Positions 54,712-62,607 of a DNA stretch of 64,000 nt are shown piece after piece. This DNA is from Planctomycetota bacterium (lineage in GTDB: Bacteria; Planctomycetota; UBA1135; GCA-002686595): contig JACRIN010000023.1 in NCBI GenBank assembly GCA_016220085.1, forward strand, positions 1 through 64,000. The letters run 5' to 3'. Numbering within the stretch: the stretch's first letter is position 1; each line of letters opens with the position of its first letter. The translations under genes were made by a program, and so were the position numbers. The notes beneath the pieces were generated by a model, which did not search any database, was not told where the DNA came from, and saw only the letters and a list, made by a program, of their open reading frames with translations.

Positions 54712-55011
54712 TCAGTTGGCGTCGATGCACTGGATCCACTTGATGTTGGCCTTCACGTTGGTCGGCGCAAAATTGCCGTCCAGGCAGATCTGCGAGCACT
54801 TGTCGGTGGGCGTCGCGGCCATGCAGGCGCCGGTGTTGCCATTGCATTCGTAGTTCTTCGTGAGGCCCTTGTTGCAGAGCTTCGTGTTGATCGGCGTCGT
54901 GCCGTTGTACGGGTGGGTTCCGGTGGTCCCGCCCGCCATCGCGGCCAGGCCGCAAACGATCGCCACGAACGACGTGGCCGCCACGAGCTTCACGGACTTG
55001 AGAGAGATCAT
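54712..55011 (-). CDS. Small secreted Cys-rich protein
   Basis: The 99-residue protein starts at ATG 55011, eight bases after AGGAG. Signal VAATSFVAIVCGLAAMAGG is followed by a 60-residue chain with seven cysteines (KLCNKG, YECNGNTGACMA, DKCSQICLDG, IQCIDAN). No haem or metal motif is visible, so a disulfide-knit secreted peptide is likely. It precedes the metallophosphatase-cytochrome gene by 88 bases in the same direction. No family is recognised. It may be a signal, inhibitor or redox-active peptide for the operon's periplasmic enzymes. Confidence 0.7.
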   Translation of the reverse strand: MISLKSVKLVAATSFVAIVCGLAAMAGGTTGTHPYNGTTPINTKLCNKGLTKNYECNGNTGACMAATPTDKCSQICLDGNFAPTNVKANIKWIQCIDAN

Positions 55012-55320
55012 CTCTAGTACTCCTGCTTGAGTTCGCTTGGATGCCCGGGGAGCACGTGCTCCTCTGGGCGTCGACGTCGAGTCGCGCTCGTCACCCGCGC
55101 GACGAAGGGCCCATTGGGCGACCTCGACGAGCGGGCACGACGCCTTCCCGCGTCGACGAGGCCTTGGCCCCATGGCGGTCGGACGGAGTTGCAGGAATCG
55201 CGCGATCTCGGCTTCGAGCGCGACGCTCAACCCGCGGCTGGGACGCGCGAGCACGCGACGGGTCCAAGCCTGTGACAAGCGCCGCCGCGCGACACGACCG
55301 TCCGAGATGGAGTCGTCGTG

Positions 55321-55376
55321 CTTGCGCGCGAGGCGACGAGAGCTCGGGACGGCGAGCACTTTGTCGCTGGTCGCGC
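55321..55376 (-). repeat. Fragment of the E2 peripheral-subunit-binding domain
   Basis: About 56 bp closely match the E2 gene near 61770-61825, encoding SDKVLAVPSSRRLAR against the intact SDKVLAVPSARRLAR. The fragment is joined directly to the interrupted DUF4388 copy. It is one of three E2 gene pieces found away from the full gene. Confidence 0.75.
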
Positions 55377-55377
55377 C

Positions 55378-55959
55378 GCGGCCGTCGCCTGCGCGGACAC
55401 GACGGTGCCGCGTCGCGGCCGGATGCGAAACGCGTCACGCTCGTTCCACACGCTGAGCGCGCCGCTCTTGTGCAGGTTCGCGAGCAGCCCGAGCACTTCC
55501 GGCACCGGGAGCACGGAAGCGTGGCCGCACAGCGCCGGCGTCGACGCGGCGAGCACGTCCGCGGCCGGCGCGGGCTCCGCTGCGGACGAGCTCGCATCCA
55601 CGAGCGCCGACTCGCTCGACCTGTCGGCAAGCTCGTCTGCTTCGACGGCCGAGCGTTTCGCTGCGCGCAGCGCGCGCGTGGCGAAGTTCCAACGGCTCGC
55701 CGGCGCGAACTCGGGACTCTCGAGCGAGGCGCCCGCGACCGACGCGGGTGCGCAGGCCTGCAACGGCGCGCTCGGCACGGAAGGCGGCGAAACGTCGGGC
55801 ACCTCGAAGCGCGGAGCGAGCGCTCCCCGGCGCGCTTTCGAGCGGCGCCTCGACGCGCTCGACGTCCGGCGTGAAGAGCGCCGACGCGGGCACGCCATCG
55901 CAGGGCCCGGCTTCGGATCGCGCGTACGGCTCTGGGCGGTGCGCGCGTTTTCTGGACAC
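55378..55959 (-). pseudogene. Truncated DUF4388 paralogue
   Basis: The GTG start context (VSRKRAHRPEP) resembles that of the intact DUF4388 gene. After a frame change near 55830, the copy continues with WNFATRALRAAKRS and GHASVLPVPEVLGLLANLHK, and stops matching at RGTVVSAQAT. There it runs into the E2-derived fragment. The first 200 residues of the intact gene's low-complexity region are mostly missing. This is a dead, chimeric copy. Confidence 0.75.
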
Positions 55960-56000
55960 GGTGGGGAAGCGGCCGTATCGGCCGAACTCCCCAGCGCGCG

Positions 56001-56522
56001 TCAGCGATTCTCGATCTCGATGGCTTCGCCGTGACGGGCCGCGAGCGCCGCGAGGTACTGCCGCAGCGTCGCGTGGTGACCGAACGCAAAGCGCGACAGC
56101 AAGCGGAAGAGCGCGGGCTTCACGAAACCGTCTTCGGTGATGGAGAGGCGCGCGCCGTCGCCCTCGGGCTCGAAGCGGTAGGTCCAGGCTCCGCCGTAGG
56201 GCAGGTCCTCGTTCGCGATCCGCACCACCAGGCGCGCGCCGGGCTCGGCGATTTCGCACACGTAGGTGACGTCGCCCCACTTCGAGCGCTCGCGCCACGA
56301 AGTGCAGCCGTCGACGGGCGCGAGTCGCTCGACCGCGGTGAGGTCTTTGCGCCAAGCCGCGAGCCCTTCGAGATCGGTGACCGTGTCGAACAGCGCCTGC
56401 GGAGACGCTTTGAAACGCGCGGCGCAGGTCGCCGAGTGCGCGCGCGGCAAACAGGCGCCAACCAGCCAGGCCAGCGCGGCGAGCGCACCGAGTCCGAGAA
56501 CGAGCCAGACCCACCACTTCAT
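56001..56522 (-). CDS. SRPBCC-fold membrane-anchored protein
   Basis: The 173-residue protein starts at ATG 56522, overlapping the MarR stop (ATGA); an ATG at 56528 is also possible. An N-terminal helix (WWVWLVLGLGALAALAWLVG) anchors a START/polyketide-cyclase-like domain: ARFKASPQALFDTVTDLEGL begins it, and EPGARLVVRIANEDLPYGG and TYRFEPEGDGARLSITEDGF follow. SRPBCC domains bind hydrophobic ligands. Coupling to MarR suggests that the regulator controls it, perhaps in response to a lipophilic compound. Confidence 0.85.
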   Translation of the reverse strand: MKWWVWLVLGLGALAALAWLVGACLPRAHSATCAARFKASPQALFDTVTDLEGLAAWRKDLTAVERLAPVDGCTSWRERSKWGDVTYVCEIAEPGARLVVRIANEDLPYGGAWTYRFEPEGDGARLSITEDGFVKPALFRLLSRFAFGHHATLRQYLAALAARHGEAIEIENR

Positions 56523-56980
56523 GACCAACGCTCCTTGGCGGATACCCCGCGCGCCGCTCGAGCCAAGTGCTCGAGCCCGCGAACGACGAGTTCGCGCTCG
56601 CGCGGCTTCAGGCCCGCGACGACGTGAGTGAGGCGCTCCGTGTCGAGCACCGAGCCCGCGCGCAACGCGTCGGCGCCGCGCTCGGAGAGCCGCACCGCTC
56701 GCGTGCGCCGGTCGCGCTCGCGAGGCGCGCGCGCGACGAGCCCGAGCCGCTCGAGGCGCGTCAACATGGCCGACATCGAAGGTGCGCCGACGCCCAAAGG
56801 CCGCTCGAGCTCGCGCGCCGTCGTGGGTTCGACTCGATCGAGGTGCGCGAGCAGCGACGCTTCCCGTTCCGTCAGCGCGAACGGCGTCGAGCGCCGCCGC
56901 ACGTGTCGCACGTGGCAGGCCAGGAACACCTGCGGATAGAGCCTCTGGATCGCGAACACGATGTCGTCCATCGCCCGCAT
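56519..56980 (-). CDS. MarR-family transcriptional regulator
   Basis: The 153-residue protein has the winged-helix layout of MarR: an N-terminal helix (DDIVFAIQRLYPQVFLACHV), HTH region TTARELERPLGVGAPSMSAM, recognition LTRLERLGLVARAPRERD and wing RRTRAVRLSERG. It should bind an inverted repeat in the 251-bp gap upstream of its gene, but I could not identify one. The downstream gene overlaps it by four bases. Confidence 0.88.
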   Translation of the reverse strand: MRAMDDIVFAIQRLYPQVFLACHVRHVRRRSTPFALTEREASLLAHLDRVEPTTARELERPLGVGAPSMSAMLTRLERLGLVARAPRERDRRTRAVRLSERGADALRAGSVLDTERLTHVVAGLKPRERELVVRGLEHLARAARGVSAKERWS

Positions 56981-57231
56981 TCCACCCGCTCGCCGCTCAG
57001 TTCGTCAAAACGAAACATCGGCGACCTGGAGCTCGAGGGGCGGCGTCGCGGGTGGACACAGAGCTCCGGTTCCGATCGGGGAGCCGAGCGTGGCGATCCG
57101 CTCCGTTCGCACGCGCGAAACCCTGGCTCGCCGAAGCGCGCGCGGCCGGGTACGCGCGGAATCCCGTCGGCCGGCTCTCGGTCCGCGCGCGCGTTGAGCG
57201 GCGCGAGCGCCCCGCGGTCCGCCGCGCCGGC

Positions 57232-57432
57232 TAGAGCGCGAGCAGGCCCGGGCTCTCGAGCAGCTTCTTCAGGTAGACGAGGAAGCGCGCGCCGTCCGCG
57301 CCGTCGGCCAGGCGGTGGTCGACGGAGCACGAGAAGTTCATGTACTGGCGCACTTCGATCTTGTCGCCCTGCGGCGTCTCGACGACGCCCGGGCGCTTCA
57401 TGATCCGGTGCACGCTCTGGACGATCGCGACG
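57232..57432 (-). repeat. Duplicated 3' end of the E2 gene (left copy)
   Basis: About 200 bp, with only a few mismatches and a short indel, match the E2 3' end at 60846-61047. The copy encodes HRIMKRPGVVETPQGDKIEV and ends SPGLLAL (NPGLLAL in the intact gene). It lacks the rest of E2 and has no start. With the intact E2 end it forms direct repeats around a 3.4-kb segment. Confidence 0.9.
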
Positions 57433-57471
57433 CACGCCCGGTCAATCCACACGGACGGGTTTGCCCGTCCG

Positions 57472-58083
57472 CTAGGCCGAGGGCGGGAACCAAGCGCGCA
57501 AGGTCCGAAGCAGGTCGTTGAACGCGGGGTCTTCGCAACGTTGGAAGCTCACGCGCTCCGCGAGTTGACCAAACAGCGCAGCGGACGGCGGGATGCGCTT
57601 CTCGCGACAGCTCGCTTCGAAAGCCTTCTTCGGATCTCGAGGCTTGCGATCGCCGCTGCGCCAAAGGCCACGGTCACCCAGCCAAGACCGGAGCTCGCCG
57701 ATGGTCCGCCAGCCGAGCACCTCGGCGACCTGCTGCGACCCGCTCCACACCCAGACTTCGATCTCCGGAACGAGCACGATGCAGCGCACGCGATCTCCCC
57801 AGTCGGGACGACACCGAGCCTCGATCTGTGCCGCGAGTGACTCCGTGTCCGCCGGACAGCCCTGCCACGCAGCGTCCAGGAGCAACAGGCCGTGGCGGTG
57901 GGTTTCCGCGTGGAATCTCAACAGCTCGTGCCCTGTCTTCCAGACGCCTGGGTCGCGATTCGAATGCACCTGCACCGTCGGTGGGTCCACCGGCCGCATG
58001 CCGATCCGCTCATGCTTCGCCAGGATGCCGCGGATCGATTGCTCGATCGCCTTGTCGGGAACGACGATCGCGAGGTCGCGCAT
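57472..58083 (-). CDS. Partner protein of AAA ATPase (TOPRIM-like/defence-associated family)
   Basis: The 203-residue protein starts at ATG 58083, overlapping the ATPase stop (TGATG). It begins RDLAIVVPDKAIEQSIRGIL and has conserved phrases HGLLLLDAAWQG, VLVPEIEVWVWSG, PKKAFEASCREKR and RVSFQRCEDPAF, ending LRTLRAWFPPS. Acidic residues in LLLLD and PEIEVW sit on beta strands as in TOPRIM or related nuclease folds. I know this family as a partner of AAA/ABC-type ATPases in presumed antiphage loci but cannot name the system with confidence. Function is inferred from the pairing. Confidence 0.7.
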   Translation of the reverse strand: MRDLAIVVPDKAIEQSIRGILAKHERIGMRPVDPPTVQVHSNRDPGVWKTGHELLRFHAETHRHGLLLLDAAWQGCPADTESLAAQIEARCRPDWGDRVRCIVLVPEIEVWVWSGSQQVAEVLGWRTIGELRSWLGDRGLWRSGDRKPRDPKKAFEASCREKRIPPSAALFGQLAERVSFQRCEDPAFNDLLRTLRAWFPPSA

Positions 58084-59357
58084 CACCCGAGCACGCCGGA
58101 CGCGAACAGAGTCCCGAGATCCAGCGTGCCTTGCCACGAGCGCAGCCGGGGATGCTCGTGACCGGCAACGATGTCCGTCGCACCGTGCTCGTCCTTCGCG
58201 AAGCACAGGAGCTGCTCCGGACTCGCGAGGCCGAGCACGATTGGCGAATGCGACGCGCAAAGCACCTGCCCGTCGTAGATGGACGAGAGCGATTGGAAGA
58301 CGGTTTCGATCGCTTGCGGATGGATGCCGTTCTCTGGCTCTTCGATCAGGAACACGCCTTCCTGTCGCGGGATGTACGCGAACAGAGTGAGAGCCAGCAT
58401 CCGCAGCGTGCCATCGGAGACGACCCACGACGGCGCCTCCAGTCCATTCGCGTACCGAACGACCAAGTAGCTGTGACGATCTTCGGGTCGTTCCACCGTC
58501 GTGACATCGACGAGATCCGGCAGCGCGGTTTGAAGGTGCCGGATCCATCCCTCGAACCGCGACCGGTCGGCGCGGAGCGCCTCGATCACCCAAGGCAAGT
58601 TGCTGCCGTCCGGCAGGAAGTGTCGCGCGGAACCCGGAGGACTCGGACGGCGCATCGCGTCAGCGTCGAGCACGACGCGCTGGACGCCTTCCTGGAGAAC
58701 TCGCTTGACCCACGTGCCGACGGGAAACTTCTCTTCGTCGTCCGGAAGGTTCGCGAGCGCGGAACGGCCCGGTCCCAAGCGGAACGGCGCGTTCCACTCC
58801 GATGTCTCCGCGCGAAAGTAGTCGTTACCCGAGGATCCGAGCTTGCGAACGACGTCCCGGCGGCCGCGCTTGTGCTTGCGTTCCTCGAAAACGAGAGTCT
58901 CCGGAGCATCCGGGGCGGAGGGGAACAACGAACGCTGCAGTTCGGGTGTCGCCTCTCGTTCGGCGGCGATCAGCCACAGGCTTTCGGCAGCCAGGCCGAG
59001 AGGTGCCTCCGCTCCGCCGACGTCGACGGCGACTTCGTAGCGCGCGACGGTGTAGGGCCCGCCCAAGAGACGCGACTGCAACTCCGCTGGGATCGCTAGC
59101 TCGATCGCGATCTCGAAGCGACGGCCCGAGCGCATCCACACGAGTTGCGCCGGGTCTCCGGACCGAGCCGCGATCGCTCCGTTTCCTTGGCACGCCTTGA
59201 GCGGGCCATGTTGCAGGACGTCGGCAACGAACGCCACGCAATCGAGGAAGCTCGACTTGCCGGAGCCGTTCGGACCGACCAGCACCTGGAAACGATCGAG
59301 CGGCCGCGAGACGTATCGCAGGCTGCGGAAGTTCAACGCTTCGATCTTCGTCAGCAT
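58083..59357 (-). CDS. AAA/ABC-type ATPase (AAA_21/RecF-like)
   Basis: The 424-residue protein starts at ATG 59357 (MLTKIEALNFRSLRYVSRPL). Walker A is GPNGSGKSSFLD, the ABC signature lies in VVSDGTLRMLAL, and Walker B is GVFLIEEPENGIHP, followed by the D-loop and the switch His in CASHSPIVL. This is the SMC/RecF/OLD-like ATPase head without a long coiled coil. Such ATPases work with a nuclease-like partner in defence systems (compare OLD, Gabija, Rlo types by analogy only). The partner is encoded next, with a one-base overlap. The unit lies between copies of the E2 3' end, consistent with an acquired islet. Confidence 0.85.
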   Translation of the reverse strand: MLTKIEALNFRSLRYVSRPLDRFQVLVGPNGSGKSSFLDCVAFVADVLQHGPLKACQGNGAIAARSGDPAQLVWMRSGRRFEIAIELAIPAELQSRLLGGPYTVARYEVAVDVGGAEAPLGLAAESLWLIAAEREATPELQRSLFPSAPDAPETLVFEERKHKRGRRDVVRKLGSSGNDYFRAETSEWNAPFRLGPGRSALANLPDDEEKFPVGTWVKRVLQEGVQRVVLDADAMRRPSPPGSARHFLPDGSNLPWVIEALRADRSRFEGWIRHLQTALPDLVDVTTVERPEDRHSYLVVRYANGLEAPSWVVSDGTLRMLALTLFAYIPRQEGVFLIEEPENGIHPQAIETVFQSLSSIYDGQVLCASHSPIVLGLASPEQLLCFAKDEHGATDIVAGHEHPRLRSWQGTLDLGTLFASGVLG

Positions 59358-59423
59358 CGGAAGGCCGGTCGCCAAGTGTAGCGACCGCTGGTCGTGGATC
59401 GACGAAGCCCGATTCGGAGTACC

Positions 59424-59500
59424 GGCAAGCCCGGGTTCTCCAGGAGCTTCTTCAGGTAGACGCGGCAGCGCGCGCCGTCGGCCCGGCGACGGTCGACGCA
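59424..59500 (-). repeat. Third, shorter fragment of the E2 3' end
   Basis: About 75 bp (GCCCGGGTTCTCCAGGAGC and CTTCTTCAGGTAGACG, then a diverged block) match the E2 end near 60857-60930. It lies directly upstream of the ATPase start, inside the segment bracketed by the two longer copies. Confidence 0.7.
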
Positions 59501-59562
59501 GCGGGACACTCACGCGTAGGAGCGCGATCGCATCGAGCCCGAGCCGTAGACTGAGCCTCGGG

Positions 59563-60018
59563 ATGAACGCGATCTTGCGGACGCTCACGGCCGCCGGTGC
59601 GCTTTGGCTGGTGCTCAACTGCGCCGGCTGCGGGTACGTCGCGAGCGGGACCTGGGAAGACGACGCGGAGAATTGGTCGCGCGTCTTCGGCTTCGAGCAA
59701 CCGCCCGGTGTCGTGTTGGTTCATTCGAAGTACTGGCGGGCGCCGCACTGGACCTACGAAGCAGGCTGGTTCCTCCAGATCGCTCCGAACGCGGACTTCG
59801 AGCGGCGCCTCTTCGAGCTGAACGAACTCGTCGAACTCCAAGGCGCGGAAGCCGCGGCGGCGTTGTCGAACACGGTCGGCACCGAGCCCGCGTGGTTCAC
59901 TCCGCTCTCCGACGAGCAGTACTCGGTCTGGATCTACGCGACGGAGCCCAAGGGCAACTTCATGGTCGCAATCGAGCGCGAGACGCGCACGCTGTTCCTC
60001 TCGGATGGACAGAAGTGA
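59563..60018 (+). CDS. Small lipoprotein of unknown function
   Basis: The 151-residue protein starts at ATG 59563 after a CTCGGG stretch. The signal ends VLNCAGCG, with a lipobox-like GC. The remaining 130 residues hold WEDDAENWSRVFG, VVLVHSKYWRAPHW, YEAGWFLQIAP and EYSVWIYATEPKGNFMVA-type segments, suggesting a soluble alpha/beta domain. No family is recognised. It is divergent from the AAA ATPase operon and lies within the E2-repeat-bracketed islet. Confidence 0.75.
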   Translation: MNAILRTLTAAGALWLVLNCAGCGYVASGTWEDDAENWSRVFGFEQPPGVVLVHSKYWRAPHWTYEAGWFLQIAPNADFERRLFELNELVELQGAEAAAALSNTVGTEPAWFTPLSDEQYSVWIYATEPKGNFMVAIERETRTLFLSDGQK

Positions 60019-60245
60019 ACTGAGGTCGCGCGCTGGGCGCCGGCCTGACTAGTCCGAGGTCCGCGCGGTGGACGATCGACGCGCGAATCGCGCTGGATCA
60101 GAACGCGAGCGAGCCCAGGTGCTTCAGGCGCCCGTTCGGTTCGGCGAAGCCGTGTGCGCGGTCGGTGAGACCGCGCTTCATCTCGCGCCGTCGCTCGGTG
60201 CGCCAAGCGGCGCCGGCGTCGGAGCTGCGCAATCGACAGCAGCGA

Positions 60246-60830
60246 TCACGAAACGTGTGGCTCGACGGGAGTAGGCCGCGAGGTGAGTGCACGCAGGAGC
60301 GGCTCGCGGTATCCAGTGTCCTTCTCGTTGAACTCGACGCGCTTCGCCGGCGCGTCGACGTTCAGGAAGACCTCGGCGTACCCCTCCTCGGAACCGTTCG
60401 GTTGGAAGAAGAGCTTGAAGCGCACCGGCTGAGTGACGATTCGATCGGGATCGTCTGCGAGAGCGAGCGCATCCACTGGGATCGAAGCGAGCATCGGCGC
60501 GTCAGGGGGCGCTAGGCCGAAGTGCTCGGCCAGCGCGGCGACGAACGCATCGCTCTGCGCACCGACGCTCGAGAGCACGGCAGACCCGGAGTGCAGCGTG
60601 CCGAACTCCAGCTCGCGAGGCGACCACTACGCGCCGAGGGAGAACGCGAACGCCACGGAACGGCCTCGATGTCTTCCGCGCGCGACGAACTTGCGCGGGT
60701 TCTGTTCGCGCTCGAGCGCGAACGTGAGGTCGACGAAATCCGCGGGCTCGCGCTGTGCCGCGGAGATCTCCGGCGGCGGAGGTGCGGCCGGGTCGTCGCC
60801 GACGCCGAACAGCCTCCGCCAAAAACCCAT
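60246..60830 (-). pseudogene. Unknown gene interrupted by an in-frame TAG
   Basis: One frame runs 60830 to 60246 with a single TAG at 60627-60629. The upstream part encodes 67 residues (MGFWRRLFGVGDDPAAPPPP, then ADFVDLTFALEREQNPRKF, ending FAFSLGA). Past the stop the same frame continues WSPRELEFGTLHSGSAVLSS and QPVRFKLFFQPNGSEEG, then about 45 more residues. A CAG-to-TAG change would explain it. The 195-residue protein (if restored) is unrecognised. Read-through or recoding is possible but not indicated. It is adjacent to the E2 3' end. Confidence 0.65.
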
Positions 60831-60845
60831 CGCGACGCTCCGCGG

Positions 60846-62588
60846 CTACAGCGCGAGCAGGCCCGGGTTCTCGAGCAGCTTCTTCAGGTAGACGAGGAAG
60901 CGCGCGCCGTCCGCGCCGTCGGCCAGGCGGTGGTCGACGGAGCAGGAGAAGTTCATGTACTGGCGCACTTCGATCTTGTCGCCTTGCGGCGTCTCGACGA
61001 CGCCCGGGCGCTTCATGATGCGGTGCACGCCGAGGATCGCGACGTCGGGGAAGTTGATGATCGGCGTCGCGAGGATGCCGCCGATGTTGCCCGCGTTGGT
61101 GATCGAGAAGGTCGAGCCCTTCAGCTCGTCCGGCTTGACCTTGCCGGCGCGCGTGCGTTCGGCGAGCTCGTTCAGCTCCGCCGCGAGCTGCAGGATGCCC
61201 TTGCCCTGCACGTCCTTGACCACCGGCACGATCAGGCCGTTGTCAGTGTCCATCGCGATGCCGAGGTTGACGTACCCGTAGCGCACGAGCTCCTGCGCGG
61301 CCTCGTCGAGGTGCGCGTTGAGCATCGGGTGCTTCGCGAGCCCGAGCGCGACCGCCTTCATGATGAACGGCATGAAGGTGACCTTGACGCCTTGCTCGGC
61401 GCCGACGCCCTTCGCGGTTTCGCGGAGCTTGACGAGCTCGGTGACGTCGACTTCCTCGACGACCGTGAAGTGCGGCGCGGTGAACTTGGAGCGCACCATC
61501 GCCTCGGCGATCTTGCGGCGCACACCGCGGAACGGGATGCGCGTCTCGCGCTCGCCAGCGGCGAAGCTCACCGGCGCGGCGGCGGGCTTCGCCGGAGCGA
61601 CACCCGCCGGTTGCGCGACCGCAGCGGTGCGCCCCGGAGCGCTCGGCGCGCTCGGGACGGGCGATGAAGCAGGCGCCGCCGAGCGCGCGAACGTCTCGAC
61701 GTCCGCGCGACGCACGACGCCGTTTCGGCCCGAGCCGCGCACGCGACCGAGGTCGACGCCGATCTCGCGCGCGAGTCGACGCGCGCTCGGGACGGCGAGC
61801 ACTTTGTCGCTGGTCGCGCTGCTCTCCGCGCCCGCGCCGGCAGCGGGAGCGCCGGCGGTAACGAGCTCGCGCGCCGGAGCGGCGACTGCCGAGGCCGCGG
61901 CCGGAGCATGCGCCGGCGCGTGAACGCCCTTCACACTCGTCGCGCCCGCGGTTTCGAGCACGAAGATCACCGTGCCGACCGCGACGACCTCGCCGGCCTG
62001 CGCGCCGAGCGCAACGACCTTGCCCGGCGCGGGCGCCGGGATTTCGACGGTCGCTTTGTCGGTCATCACTTCGACGATCGCTTGGTGCTCGGCGACCGTG
62101 TCGCCGAGCTTGACGAGCCACTTGACGATCTCGCCTTCCGCGACGCCTTCGCCGATGTCGGGCAGCTTGAATTCGAGGCGTCCGCCGCCGCTCGCGGGCA
62201 TCGCGGGCGCCGGAGCGTGCGCCGCGGCGCGTGCCGGCGCGGCGGCCGGCGCTACGGCGGGAGCGGACGAGGGCTTCGCGGTCGCCGGTCGAGCTGCAGG
62301 CGCGGGAGCCGGCGCGGCGTGCCCGTGGCTCTTCTGCGCGGGCGCCGGGCCCGAAGTTTCGAGCTCGAAGATCACCGAGCCGACCGGGACGACGTCGCCG
62401 TCCTTCGCGAGCCGCTTCAGGATCTTGCCGGCGGCGGGCGACGGGATCTCGACGGTCGCCTTGTCGGTCATCACCTCGACGACCGCTTGGTGCTCGGCGA
62501 CGACGTCGCCTTCCTTGACCAGCCACTTGACGATCTCGCCCTCGGCGACGCCTTCGCCGATGTCGGGCAGCTTGAATTGCAGGGCCAT
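60846..62588 (-). CDS. Dihydrolipoamide acyltransferase (E2) with two lipoyl domains
   Basis: The 580-residue protein starts at ATG 62588. Two biotinyl/lipoyl domains (residues 1-80 and about 135-215) each carry VEVMTDKATVEIP, with the lipoyl Lys in TDKA. Ala/Pro linkers and an E3/E1-binding domain (VLAVPSARRLAREIGVDLG) follow. The catalytic domain starts near residue 345 (RIPFRGVRRKIAEAMVRSK) and ends with the active-site His and Asp in SVDHRLADGADGARF. It transfers the acyl group from E1 to CoA. It is the last gene of an E1 alpha - E1 beta - E2 operon. Its 3' end is duplicated twice to the left. Confidence 0.95.
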   Translation of the reverse strand: MALQFKLPDIGEGVAEGEIVKWLVKEGDVVAEHQAVVEVMTDKATVEIPSPAAGKILKRLAKDGDVVPVGSVIFELETSGPAPAQKSHGHAAPAPAPAARPATAKPSSAPAVAPAAAPARAAAHAPAPAMPASGGGRLEFKLPDIGEGVAEGEIVKWLVKLGDTVAEHQAIVEVMTDKATVEIPAPAPGKVVALGAQAGEVVAVGTVIFVLETAGATSVKGVHAPAHAPAAASAVAAPARELVTAGAPAAGAGAESSATSDKVLAVPSARRLAREIGVDLGRVRGSGRNGVVRRADVETFARSAAPASSPVPSAPSAPGRTAAVAQPAGVAPAKPAAAPVSFAAGERETRIPFRGVRRKIAEAMVRSKFTAPHFTVVEEVDVTELVKLRETAKGVGAEQGVKVTFMPFIMKAVALGLAKHPMLNAHLDEAAQELVRYGYVNLGIAMDTDNGLIVPVVKDVQGKGILQLAAELNELAERTRAGKVKPDELKGSTFSITNAGNIGGILATPIINFPDVAILGVHRIMKRPGVVETPQGDKIEVRQYMNFSCSVDHRLADGADGARFLVYLKKLLENPGLLAL

Positions 62589-62607
62589 AGCTTTGGAGAG
62601 AGTCGGG

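Noticed and set aside
57472-59357. Firm naming as Gabija, OLD or RloAB
   Set aside because: The ATPase is generic and the partner lacks the diagnostic motifs I can recall, so only a defence-like call is made.
60098-60292. Small minus-strand frame ending AEPNGRLKHLGSLAF
   Set aside because: It is short, Arg-rich, overlaps the interrupted gene's end and matches nothing I recognise.
57232-61047. Transposon or insertion sequence causing the E2 repeats
   Set aside because: No transposase, inverted terminal repeats or target-site duplications were seen; the repeats are plain gene fragments.
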